DNA from: Haliclona indistincta
Taxonomy: Eukaryota > Porifera > Demospongiae > Haplosclerida > Chalinidae
NCBI GenBank assembly: GCA_964017065.1
Contig: OZ024784.1
Coordinates: 3,763,152-3,827,151 of the forward strand
DNA: 64,000 nt
Direction of reading: 5' to 3'
A program made the translations under genes and the position numbers. Below the pieces are notes generated by a model. It did no database searches. It had not been told where the DNA came from and worked only from the letters and a program-made list of their open reading frames with translations. Of the stretch, positions 45,904-60,900 are shown one piece after another (positions within the stretch are counted from its first letter, which is position 1; each line of letters starts with the position of its first letter).

Positions 45904-47455
45904 CTAAATCTGTTTTTTTTGTTTGTGCAGGGATGATACTAATGCTCTATAGAGAAGAAAAGATGAGGCAATCACTGATAGGAGTACAGAAGTCTCCACG
46001 ATCTGGTAGCCAGATTGCCAACCGTAGTGTTTCACTATCAAACTGAATGGGTAGCCAGACAGCATGTTTCCAACTGTAAAGAACACAGAAAATGTGATGT
46101 AAATATTGTACTCAACACAACAGCTTACATTGACCACAGGCACAAGCCAGACCATGAGCACTCCCTGACAACTGATCAGGCACACACTCCATTGCAAGCA
46201 AACCAATAATGGCTACTCCTCCTTCAAGCACTAAACCAACCAAGAAGCTGACCAAAGAGATCCATGCCTGCAACAAGGGAATGAATGCCAGATAAAACAC
46301 ATTTTAGTCATTCACATATGACGACGTGTCACTGAGCAAAGAGAAGAGGTGAACAGTGATTAGAAGGAATACACTGTTGACAACAAGAGTGGGAGCTCGT
46401 GGAGCAGATGAGCCTTTAGGAACCTAACAACAGCTGGTGTGATAATATGAACATACATGAAGAAGCTGACCTTGTTCAACAACATGTCAGACATATATCC
46501 CCACACAATGTTGCCCAGTATACCACCAACCTGCATAATACCAACACATGTAGCAGCTAAAGAAAAAACGAAGAGGATAATGAATATTGAAGTCAAAAGA
46601 TCTGTACGCACCAGAGGGTGATGACATGTTTGTATGTTCTGTGAAGTATAAAAGAGTCCAGTCACAAACAGCACCTTTGGTCACATATAACATGAAGTAC
46701 ACACCACTAATTGCCAATAGTTCTAATGACTGGAATAGCTGAAAATAAGAGACTCCTTGACTCTGTTGTTTTTGGACTGTGTCAGCTTGAATAGGCTCTT
46801 CAGGAGAGTCTGTAATGGTTGTCAGGAAGAGAAGAGATAGAACTAAAGCCCCACTTCCCATGATGTAATAACTTGTTTCCCAATTGGTGAACTGAGATAT
46901 GTAGGTTATAAAGAGAGGGGAGATGGCTGCAGCCAGGTTGCCACTACTAGAGAGCACAGACCACCATGTTCCTACTCGTTCAGGAGGATACCATGCTTTA
47001 AGGAGTTTAGCACAAGCTGGCCATCCAAACCCTTGTAGGAGACCAGCAATAGCCCACACAACACAGCAGAGGAGAGATGAGGGGCACAGTGGAAACACAA
47101 TCACACAGATACCACACACGCCCAGACCAGAGCTGAACATTATTTTTGAGCTAGCCACATCAGACAAAAGCGCAGACAGGAACTTGCTGATGCCGTATGA
47201 CAGAGAGAACGAGCTCGCAATGGTTCCCAGTTGATCCAGAGTGAAACCTCTGTCTTTGCGCAGGTCTCCCATTGTTGAGACAAAACATTTCCTAGTAAAG
47301 TAATAAAACGACCAACCAATGAACATAGAAAAAAATGTCAGCCATCTCTGTCTTGATAAAGAGGCCATAGCACGAGCCGCAGCGTCCTTGACGCTCGGTC
47401 TTTGAAGACTGCTTTGGCTTTGAGCACGTGGGCAATTTTGTTCTAATTGATGCAT
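45904..47455 (-). CDS. SLC37A4: SLC37A4-type glucose-6-phosphate/phosphate antiporter
   Basis: Major-facilitator transporter of the ER membrane that brings glucose-6-phosphate into the ER lumen in exchange for phosphate. I chose the ATG at 47453-47455 (MHQLEQNCPRAQ); a second in-frame ATG at 47366-47368 (MASLSRQRWLTFF) starts just before TM1. Family signatures: FIGWSFYYFTRKCFVSTMGD, GISKFLSALLSD, GLLQGFGWPACAKLLKAWYP, GTWWSVLSSSGNLA and SGSAHGLACACGQ. The last exon gives SGYPFSLIVKHYGWQSGY and ends LVSSLHKQKKQI, stop at 45904. Length (about 430 aa) is normal for the family. It is divergent from NUP35, with 33 bp between start codons. Confidence 0.88.
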
Positions 47456-47488
47456 TTGTGCCCTGCCCACCACGTTTGAAGGAGGATC

Positions 47489-49302
47489 ATGTCGTTCCCG
47501 CCAGCCTACAACCATCCATACCACCAACAGCATCAGCAACATCAAGGTATGAACTCCAACAGCTTACTACTTCATTCACATTTCTCTTCTTCAGTTCCTC
47601 ATTTTTCGACAACATTTGCTCCCCATGAGTCTCGTTTCTCCCAACAGCAACAACAACCTTTAGCTCCTTTAGGGGCATCTCCTCCAGGACAGATGGACAC
47701 TAGCACCAACTACTTACCAGCTTATCTGCTAGGAGGATCACCGGCATCACGATCTGTTAGCATGATCTGATCCTCCTCATATGATATCTCCTCTATTAGC
47801 CCACTAGGCAGCAGCGGCACAGTCCTTACTATCCTCGTGGGAACCATTCACATAGAACATCTGATATCAATATGAGTCGCGGTGTCAGTGTACGAGCTAG
47901 TCCCTATTCCACAGAGGGGTTAGTTAACTAATTGCTCAGCGACTAATGAATCATTCATTCTGTAGCTCAGTGAGGAAGCTAGACAAGCCTGTTGGTCCGC
48001 CCATTCAAAGTCTGTACGACCACACTTCATCTCCTGTCCAATCCAGTACACCGCTGATGCTTCGTACGTCACCAGAAAGGAGACATGTATGTACGATAAT
48101 GTCCATGTGCTGCATAAGCACCTGTCTTTATACAGCTCAACTTTAGTGGTATGACCACTGTTAATAGATTTTCAGGAACTACTCCGGATCTTCATAGAAT
48201 GACTCCATCTCGTGGTAAGAAATTGGTTACCCGACTTCCTCCTCTTACTACTATAACTTCTTCCTTTACTTGTGTCTTTTCTAACTTCTTCCTTTAACTG
48301 CATATCTTCTTACTTGTGTCTTTTACTTCTTCCTTTACTTGTGTCTTTTCTAACTTATTCCTATAAGTAACTTCTTCCTTTAACTGCATATCTTCTTACT
48401 TGGTCTTTTACTTCTTTCTTTGCTTGTGTCTTTCAGGAACTGACCACACTACTCTATCCACTCCACCATACTCTGCTATAGGTAGTAATCATCAAGTTAG
48501 CCCTCCTTCTCCTCCACAACTTGATCCCTTCTACTCTCAGGGGTACATACATTTGCTACTTATAACTGATGAATAATGTCATTCTTTATCTTAGAGAGTC
48601 ACTTTCATCAGATGATAGGCTTGATGAGTGTTGGATTACAGTATTTGGGTGAGTTCATCCTTGTTTTGTCTGTCTGGTACACTTCCTTGTCCAGTTTTCC
48701 TTCGTCTGCCTCTGCGTATATACTAGACAAGTTTTCTCAGTACGGTACGATATTGAGGCACGAGGTCAGCTGCTCTGTGTGTGATGTGTGACCATTGTGT
48801 GAGTGGGTGTAGGTGGTAGCAGAAGGCAATTGGATGCACATACAATATCAAACTAGGGTAGAAGCAAAGAAGGTATTAAAGTAATACACTCAGCAAGTAT
48901 TTGAGTGTTTTTATTTCAGGCATTGAGCAAAAATGGTAAAGTATTTGGTAGCGGCGTGATGGTAGGAGTACAGCAATGTGTGGATAAGGTATTTTGCTGC
49001 TTGTTCAGACTATACATGAGGTCACCTCTTCTCTCATAGGCCGTAATGAGCAGTGGTGGAGCTGCTACTACCTCTACTGCTACTCCAGTCGCACATGTTC
49101 TTCCCAAGCAAACCACTATAAGACCTCTAACTGCAGCTTATCAAGCTGCAAGTAGTGGACATGAGGTTGGTAATGCTGTATTATCAGCTGCTTCTAACAT
49201 ATTGTTGTCATTTCCTGTTAGCTGGCTCCGTCCAATCCCAATACTCCTCAGAAGAGCACTGGAATCTTTTCTCGTGCAATGGAATATATGTTCGGCTGGT
49301 AG
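47489..49302 (+). CDS. NUP35: Nucleoporin NUP35 (Nup53), MPPN/RRM-type domain
   Basis: Nuclear pore scaffold protein linking the NUP93/NUP155 inner ring to the membrane. ATG at 47489 (MSFPPAYNHPYHQQHQQH); the first intron removes 47547-47594. Later exons carry NYLPAYLLGGSPASRS, PPIQSLYDHTSSPVQSSTPL and PDLHRMTPSR. After a repeat-rich intron come SPPSPPQLDPFYSQG-like sequence, the RRM-like MPPN domain (VFGFPSSASAYILDKFSQYG, GNWMHIQYQTR, ALSKNGKVFGSGVMVGVQQC), and finally TIRPLTAAYQAAS and the C-terminal amphipathic helix FSRAMEYMFGW, stop at 49300-49302. The order and the ending match vertebrate NUP35. Confidence 0.93.
48216..48437 (+). repeat. Intronic T/C-rich tandem repeat in NUP35
   Basis: Imperfect repeats built from ACTTCTTCCTTTACTTGTGT-like and AACTGCATATCTTCTTACTT-like units fill an intron that ends TTTCAG. 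It is pyrimidine-rich on the coding strand. Confidence 0.75.
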
Positions 49303-49606
49303 ACTGTCACACTTTGTATAATTTATGTTGTCACTCTCATTTGACACACTCTTCTTTGCTCACACATGAAATGCTAAATGTTCACTTTCTTATTATAATT
49401 ATAATTATTGTGAAACTTTATTGATTGTTGTAAAGTGGAAATTTTCGTAAGATTCTGTACCAGCGCAGCCTCGTCCCCAATTTCTAGCCTGCTATTATTA
49501 CGCGTGGGCGAACAAAATAGGTGTGGTCTGCCGGTGACAGTCGTACAAAAAGAAAGGCCATCCAGCTCTCGAGCTCACATACTGAGAGATCGGAACAAGA
49601 GAAAGT
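49303..49606. other. NUP35 3' flank and NAMPT promoter region
   Basis: Contains no further gene. AT-rich first half, GC-richer second half leading into the NAMPT start, with no clear TATA box. Confidence 0.5.
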
Positions 49607-52354
<2,748 letters not shown>

Positions 52355-52628
52355 GAGTGCTGTCCCAGCTCCTTTGTGTTGTACCTACCCATTTCTGATC
52401 TTGAATTATACCACATGTTAAACAGATGTGCTAATAGGGCCCAAATTTACTGATTTTGAACATAGACAAATCTAAACATTGTATCCCACATTGTATGTAA
52501 AATAACTATCGGTGATTTTAGTGACTAAGTCACTGCAATGTCAACTCAAAAAATACAACAGCCATAGCACATTATCTAAAACATCTACACCCCACAATTT
52601 AAAAAGTACAGTTTACAACGTGATGTGT

Positions 52629-55600
52629 TCATCTGAATTGGTTCCTGCAGTCAAGCTCAGAGATTGTTTGCTGTAGTTCTAGCAGCAGGTCGCGGTGATG
52701 AAGCAACTCGGTGTACCTGTTTCTTAATTGCTGTGTCTGTGCTTCCAGTGAGTTCACTTGTTGAGTTGTGGTTTCTATGGTAACATCGAGGGCGTCCACT
52801 TGGGCTAACATTCTAGTGAGTGTGTCATTTATACTCATGATCCTCTCTGGTGAGAGAAGACGAGAAGAGTTGACCTCTGCTGTTAGTTGATCTAGCAAAG
52901 TGGACACGTCGTTCACACGACGCTCCACAGAGGCAGCTTCATCACGTACAGTTGTCACTGTTGTGTTTGTCTCACTAATGGCACTGGAGTCACTGGTAGC
53001 CCTTCTTTGTAGATCATCTATGTTGCTACTAATAATAGCTAGTTGACTGGGGACCTGGTCAATAGACTCCTGGAGAGACTGTGCTGCTTGCCGGGCACTA
53101 TCAGCTACTGAACTAGCCAGCACCGCATCCTGTAGTAAGATAAAATTATAGCATGCAAACATAACTTAGTCACTCAAACACACCTGCATGGCTTCCTGTA
53201 TGTCTCTACTAGCCTGCATGAGAAGAGATGTTGTTTCATCGACCAATCTTGTAGCGTTGATTAATTCTTGTTCCTGTCTTTCAGCTTCACTGGCAGCCAT
53301 GCTTGATGCATCCTCTGCTTGCTTGATCACTTCCAGGAGACGTTGAAGGCTATTATGGAATTGCAATACCTCCTCTAACCTCTGTTCTAATTCTGAAAGC
53401 AATCGTTCGCTAGTAGCAATAATTGTGTTTCCTTCTGTTACTGACATATTTGCACTGTCTCGAGCAGCACGCGCTCGCGTCATTAGTTCTGCTGCAGCTC
53501 TCTCCAGCTCTGCTGCTTGTCTAAGCAGGTCTCGAGCAGTGATGTTTACAGCAGTGAATGTACCACGCAATGAAACCAGAAACTCATTGAGAGAACGACC
53601 TCTGGATAGTTGCTCATTAGCTCTCTGGCGTAAATTCTGTGCAGTGGAGAGCAACTGGTCTTCCATGAAATCCTGCCTTGGGAGTTCTTGAACCATTGTT
53701 TGAACCTGTTCTGCTGCTTCCATAATATCAGTAGCAGCTGTTACAGCTTGTCGGAGTCTAGGACGAGCTGTCTTTAGCAGGTCATCTGTGTCAAGGACTT
53801 GAGTTGCTTGCAGATTTGTCAGCAACGAGAGAGTAGCATTCTGTCTTTCTAAGAGATCACAAAGAAGAGTGAGATGGTTTGCGCTGGTATTCATAAGCAT
53901 GGTTGATCTGTCGAAGAGCTCAATTGCAGTACGCTGCTGTTCAATAGATATATTATTAGCTTGACTAGCAATACTAGTTAGTTCAGTAATCTGGAGCTGA
54001 ACCATGCTGTGTAGTTCAAGAATACGGCTTAGCTCTGTCATCGCTTGGTCCAATCTGTTCTGCAGTAATACTGCCCGATCCATCAGTCTAGTAATATTTT
54101 CACCAGCTTCTTCTAAAGGTCCTATGGTCTCTTCAAACGCATCTTCTGATGAGTTCAACGAATTGCTAGCATTGATCACAAGCAGTTGTTCACTCGCAAC
54201 CTGTGCTATGATAGCCGATACGTTGTTACGGAGTACTTCCTCTCTTGCAGTCAGAGAAGCGAGCAACATTTGAAGATTTCTGAGGGTAGTTGTAGAAGAG
54301 TTGAGCTGCCTCAAAACAGAACTGTCAATGAGAGAAGCATTCCTTGAGCGAGAAATAGCATCTTGAAGATCATCCAATAGAAGAACTGTACGATTAAATG
54401 CCTCTTCAAGAATAGTGTAGCATGCAGGACAGGCTAAAAGAAAAAAATCAAGGATTTTCAATGATCGACGAAGAGGACATACCTACACAACCACTTGCTG
54501 TTCTTCTGCTACCGTTAGCACACACACTGCAGTCTCTCTCACCAAACCCAGGTCTACACAGGCATTGTCCTTGCTGGTTACAATCACTGCTTATAGAACC
54601 ATTAGGAACACAGGTACAAGCTGTACCAAGTAAGAGTAAACTCATCTTGAGAATACTACTATTCACACAAACCTCTACAGCCATTCTCTCCAAATCCCAT
54701 ATGTTGAGGAAGACATCTGTCACACTTTTCACCACCTACTCCTGGTTTGCAGCGGCATTGACCAGAGGTAGAATCACATATATTGCTCAAGGATCCTTCT
54801 TGGTTACAACCACAAGCTAAGAAAGAAGAAGAATCAAAACACTGCAGGAACAGTTAATATTCACACAGAACCAATAACCACAGTGATCATAAACACTCCT
54901 TTATGTGGTAACGAGTGTTTATACAACTGCATAACATCTTATCAGCTGATACCTTGACAGCCATCTGGGTTAGACTGGCTTAGACCAAAATACCCATTTC
55001 TGCATGTTGAGCAGGAGGGTGACATGACGTTGGCCTTACAGGAACAGTGTCCTGTGGCATTCCTTGTACTCTCAGCAAGTGAGCAACTTCCATTACTACC
55101 CAGAGTGCCTCTTGGGTCACACAGACATGCTGCATAGAGAGAATAAGATTTGATTATAAAACTCTTTTGCATGTTGTTCTAACCTAGGCAGGCTGATGGG
55201 CTAGAAAAAGGAACATCAGGATCTGGGTAGAATCCATCTTGACACTGTTCACATTGCCTGCCAGTCGTGTTGTGCAGACAATTATCACACACTCCACCAG
55301 AAGTGTTGCCAGAGGCCAGATACACCGCCATGTCAAAGTGGCATACAGAAGAGTGGCCATTGCAGTTACATGCTGACAATATTAGAGAGAGAGAGAGAGA
55401 GATATTGATGAATAAGAAGAATCAACTAAGTTACTTACCAACACACTCTCTGGCATTTCCTTCCACTGCTGGTGACCAAGGCCGGTCATTGTGTGATGGC
55501 AGACACTGCTGACAGTCCTGACCTGCTGTGTTGTGAGTGCAGTTACACTCCACTCCACCACTAACACTACTGAGACAGGAGCCAGCATGCCCATTGCAAT

Positions 55601-56357
55601 GACAAGTTCCAGTGATCTCAATATCTGCTATAGCATAATAATAGCTATCCAATACCTCTGGATCCCACGACAGCTCATCACCAAATGTGCTCAACCTGTC
55701 CAGCTTTAGTCTCAGATCAGTAATCAGCAAGGGATTTCGTCCATAGCTACTAGCAGAGTACACTGATCGACCACCAGTAAGTGGAACTACTTGAGCCCCA
55801 TCTGATGTGCACAGTACTCCTGAGCCAGTAGCAGCAACAGCTGCTGGAGACTCAGCAACACCATAAGTAGAGTTACAAGATCGAGAGAAGTGATGAAGAG
55901 GAGTAAAGGAAGCTTCATTGTCACTCGAGAACAGCAAAGAGAAAGACTCTGGTCTTGCGCTTTGGAAGAGCACGGAAATAGATTGCACAGAGTATGTCTT
56001 GTTGAGTGGAATTGTGATGGTTACTGAATTTGGATGCTGCACCGGGCGAAAGGATTGCGACTGCCAGTAAGTTTGTTCGTTTGTATCCGTGATTAGAGAA
56101 GCAGGGTGAGCGAGAGACGAGTTACTAGCTTCGCATGTGCTGCAATCTCCAGCATAACCTGCTTTTGATCCGGCTCTGAAGCACACTCTCTCAGGACCAT
56201 TTTCGCCACACGTGTTGGAGGCAACAGGAAGCAGTCCAGTAGCAACATTTCTTTGCACAGGAGGATTGCATGCAACAGCGACTCCATTATCGATACAGCT
56301 TGCCGCCGCAGTAAGCGAGAAGAGAGCCCAGTAGATAACCAGCAAGACGACTGCCAT
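52629..56357 (-). CDS. Laminin gamma-like chain, short form (LN, five LE repeats, coiled coil)
   Basis: Secreted basement-membrane protein subunit. ATG at 56355-56357 begins a signal peptide ([20 protein letters not shown]). The laminin N-terminal domain includes [63 protein letters not shown] and [15 protein letters not shown]. Then come five laminin EGF-like repeats: [10 protein letters not shown]...[78 protein letters not shown] opens a ~600-aa coiled coil (52629-54430) ending [10 protein letters not shown] with a terminal Cys, as expected for inter-chain disulfides. It resembles gamma chains best ([21 protein letters not shown]). About 1150 aa against about 1600 for typical gamma chains, because the laminin IV domain and about six LE repeats are missing. 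Confidence 0.85.
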
Positions 56358-56451
56358 CGCGAACGAGCAACTCGCGCGCAATGCGGCGCGAACGTGCGGA
56401 CAACTACTTATTTTTATTATGAGAATGATAATCAACACATACTAATCCTGA

Positions 56452-57715
56452 GTTATTGGTGGCATATGTTCATTATCACCAGCATCCTCATCTGAGGCGT
56501 CGTCATCTCCGCCGACCTCTTGATTAGCTTGTCTCAGCTCTTCCATCTGTGTTCTCAACTCCTCATCTTCTACTTCAGTGACTACCTTTGGCTAACAAAG
56601 AACAAGCTTGACTATGCAAGACGATGATATAATGTCAACACACCTCCATTTCAATCTCAAACTGTCCGTCGCTGTCTTCAATACTATCTCTCACCACTTG
56701 AATGACTGAATTGAGTCTAGCAATGCCTTCTGTTCTGTCCAGGGTGACAGTTGAAATAACATAGCGAGGAGGAGCTATGAGATTAATCTAGAAAGAAGTA
56801 CTGACTGATCTCTTTCCACTGTTGCTTACTTTAATGGGAAGATCCTCAGTAGAACAAGCAAGACCTGCTTTCAGAGCAGCTTTCACTGCGTCAATGCCTT
56901 CATAACCATAGCAAAACACATTGACATCTAGAAAAATAATAGAACTTCCATACAGTCAGTGTATATCACATCAGTTGACCTGCTCTGATCTTCACTGGTT
57001 GTGGGGTAAGGCGATGCTTTATGTTCGACAGAAGAAGTGATTTTTCTTTTTGACTAAGTTGACAACTGTCCAGTAATGTTGGATCACTGTGGGCAATAAA
57101 GACCACCTCATACCTCCACTAGCATTGAAACATCATAAATTTTTACCTAACAATTTTTTTAAACACTTCGTATGAGCTGCCCGCTCTACCGGTCTTGTCC
57201 TCAAAGTGCCAAGCAGTACGATTGTACAGATCCTCTAGTTTTTCATTATCGTAGTCCAGTTTGCGAGCAACATTGCAGAGAATGCTGTTCACCTGCAATC
57301 AACAGCACTAATAATACAATCAGTATTATACTATTGTCATTACTAACGGTCTTAGCCCTTGAGAACATCTCCTCACACTTTTGAATTTCCTCCTGCGAGA
57401 CTCTTCTCTTGGACAGATCAATGTAGCCTAGTTGGGATGACAATGGCGTCATGTACGTTACTAACACGACAGCTCACCTTTCTCTTCGTCTACTCTTATA
57501 ACAGCAACGCACTCGTTCCTGCCGATTCTTACTAGCTTGTTGATGGAGCGGATACGTCTTCTTGTCAGCTCACTCAACATGATCATACCCTCGATGTTGT
57601 TGTACTCCAAGAGACTAACGTATGTACCCATTTCGGCAATGGAGCGGACTGTGACCATTACCACGTCCTCTAGTTTTGGATACATGTGGCGGTAGAAGCG
57701 GCAGGAGAGTGCCAT
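56452..57715 (-). CDS. EIF2S1: Translation initiation factor 2 subunit alpha (eIF2-alpha) with Thr at the Ser51 position
   Basis: Regulatory subunit of eIF2, which delivers initiator tRNA; phosphorylation at Ser51 shuts down general translation in the integrated stress response. Start at 57715 ([20 protein letters not shown]), S1 domain with [20 protein letters not shown], then [40 protein letters not shown], the helical domain (AWHFEDKTG) and the alpha/beta domain ([39 protein letters not shown]), and an acidic tail ending PPITQD, stop at 56452-56454. Full length, all landmarks present. The conserved phospho-acceptor before RRRIRS is encoded ACA (Thr) at 57563-57565 instead of Ser. The laminin start is 95 bp downstream on the same strand. 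Confidence 0.95.
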
Positions 57716-57915
57716 GGCTTGTAGACTGATGCAACAACCTAGCTAGCTAGCCTGAAAAAAATCAACGTGCACACTTCAATTTTTCTTTTCTTAAAAATAG
57801 ATCAACATTAATTTTATTACGGTCACATATTTTTGTACAGGATGGGGATGATTCTCTATAGTAAGTGAAACAGGCTGAGAATAATGCAGTTACTATGGCG
57901 GTAAAATAAAAACAA

Positions 57916-60900
57916 TCAGCTCTGCTGACTATTCTTGTTTTCAATTGAGTCAAAAATTTCAGCCGTTTCAGTAAGTAGCATGTCCATTATGGAGTCTGCA
58001 ACACGTTCCTTTACTTGCTTCTCTTCTTGACTATAGTCCACCCAAGATGGCTCATCTTCGCGTAGCTCTCGAATGAGAATAGAATCAACAAAGTCAACAG
58101 GTTTGCCACCAGGGCGGGTGTTTTTGTGAAGGTATTTTACAGGAGGTAAAGAAGGAGGATGTTGGCCAGCAGTCACTTGTCGATATACTGACTTTTGTAC
58201 ATCAGCTAGGGTCAGTGATTTTGGTGATAACCATGAGGAGAGGTTGCCAACTTGACAAAAAGTTTGTCTGTTGTCGTCCAGAATTATTTCAACAGCCAAT
58301 TGATACACTAGGTAGACAAACGACTCAGCACAATGCTCAGGTGGCTGACCACAAAGCTGTGAGATGAGTTCTGGTGGAGGGGTCTTTGATATAGCCGTTG
58401 CTTCTCCAACATTTTTAAGATTGTTCCATGCTGTTGTTGCAATCATGTCCACTGACGGTTTGCTGCCAGGAACAAAACATAGAGGAGCAACTTCCTTGGG
58501 AGGGACAGAAGGACGGGGTGCCTCATGAGGAGGTGGTGTGGAGGGAGGTGACTCGGGAGGAGCATGAGCCACTGACAAGTTATGCATCAGATTGAAGTCT
58601 GACTCAAACAGTTGCTCAACAATGCTGTCAGCAATGGCGTCGGCCTTTTCTTCTCTCAACCTCTCTGCACGCTGTTCAGAAGTTTGTTCAACAGCAGCAG
58701 GTTGGTCATCATCATCTTCAGGCACAAGCTCAAACTCAGGATCATGGTCAGGATCCAGATAGTGTTCCCAGTTTACTGCATTAGCATTAGCTTCATTTTC
58801 CTTCTCCTTCCACTTGCTGTGAATCATGTTGAATGCTTCATCTGACAGCTCTCGCACCAAATTTTGAGACATCTGTTCTGTCTCAGATTCCCATTGCATT
58901 ATGTCCTGAACAACTTGATTTGCTTCTTCTTGGCTGATAGATTCAGCTATTTCGCTCAATTCATCTTTCTCCTCGTCAGCTGGAGTTTCAAGCTGCTGCC
59001 AATCTTCAGTTGATCTTGGTGACAATGACTCAGCAGTGATGACATCCTTATAGAAGTCCTGTACTGATTTCCCACTGCTGGATGGAGTGATGAGTGCAGC
59101 AACTTTACTTGGAGGAGCATAAACACCGTGTAGAGGAAGACAAGTAAAGTAGCGATGCCCTCTCACTGATCCATCATTCTTTCCACAAGGTTCATCAAAT
59201 TCCACTCCAACCCACATACCAGGAGCAAATCCAGTTCTTCCATAGTAACGAACCACGCCTTCCACAGAGTCTCCTACTATAACACGCTGACCAGCATAGA
59301 ATGACTCAGGCACTTGGTCTTCTGGTGGCAGTGAAAACAAGGAGACAGCAGAGAGCTGAGGGCTGTCTTGCAAGGGTTCTGGATGGGGCTGTTCGATTGT
59401 TGGCTGCTCAAAGCTTGAGCTAGTGTAGCTAGTCTGCTGTGGCGATGCAATTTGATCTGATGACATTATGTCCTGCTCAGCTGGTGAAGGTATCAGTGGA
59501 CTCAACACACGAGGGCTTTCTCCAAACTCTTCATGATCCTCCAATTCTAATTCTTCCTCAATTTCCATTTCTTCTTCCAAATCCTCAGTTACTTCATTTT
59601 GACTCTCCACAGTTATTTCAGTTCGAGTCTCCTCGGTCAATTCAAATTGTTGTTCTTCTATCTCCTCCTCAGTTGTTAACTTTTCTTCTTCCACCTGAAG
59701 GTTAGGAGATTTATCTAAGAGATAGTCAGGAATAGACACAACAGTTGAGGCAGAAGAAATAGAGCTGTCAGGACTTCCAGCAGGATCAAGGCTCATCGAT
59801 TCTTCAATTTCAGATGCTGACACAGATTCCATAGGCTTTTCATGAATGAAGGCTTGTGTTGCAAGCTCTTGAGGCTTGTCCTCGACCAGGAGAGCCTGAG
59901 CAGGTGGAGTCTCATTGTGGAGTGTCTTCAGAACAGAGTCATGAGCCTACACAAGAGATTACCATAGTAAACTGATTCACAATAATGCAATAATACACAC
60001 CATTAACTGCTGTGCAAGCTTCTCTTCTTGTTGTCTAAGAGCTTCTTTCTTTCTTTTCTTTTGATCTCTTTGAGCTTTACGCATTTCTTTTTCTTTGGCT
60101 TTCACTTCTTTCTTAAGCCGTATGACTCTCAGTTCAATTTCACTGCCATCAGAAGTCAAAAAGTCATCTATGAGCAAGACAGTAGTCATCAGTACAGCTA
60201 GTACACACTGCACTTACCAGATGATGGCTCTCTTGCAGCAGCTGCTGGAGTAGAAGTTGTCAATGGAGTGTGTTCAGGTGTGTCTTCAAAGGTGTCGGCT
60301 GAATAACCAGCAGATGATGGTAACTCCTCTAGCACTTCTTCCACTGAGCTGTCCTTTGTAGCAGTCTGTGGTGACATAGTGGCTACATCGGGTAGACTAG
60401 CTGAGACAGAAAGAACAGGTCTCCGCTGGTATTTACTAGCTTGTTCAATCAGTTTCTTTATTTCTTCCTCCTCCTTGTCAAGTTGCATTTCTTTCTTGCG
60501 CAGCTCTTGTTGGGCAAGGAGAACCTCTTCAGCAGCTTTACGTTGCAGCTTGAGAGCAGCCTCTCTCTCCCTCAGCTTTCTGCAAGTGCCATTATACAAT
60601 AAACACTTGTGCACACATCACACATGCGTGTACCTTTCGTTCTCTGCAGTAGTGATTTGTCTGAGTGTTTTCATAGCTGGTGATTCAGGTCCTGTTTGAT
60701 CACTGAACACAGTAGCATGACTGGGTTTCACTGGTGATGGAGGGAGAGATGAGGACACTGAAATGTCTGTGAGTAGCTCCCGGCTTGAGGAAAAACTCCT
60801 GGAAAGCTGCTCAGACACCTCCTGGAGTGTGTGAGGTAGTGAGCTTAATTATTAATTTGTCACAGTTTGATCAAACCTGTTGTGTGGTGGGTATGGTAGG

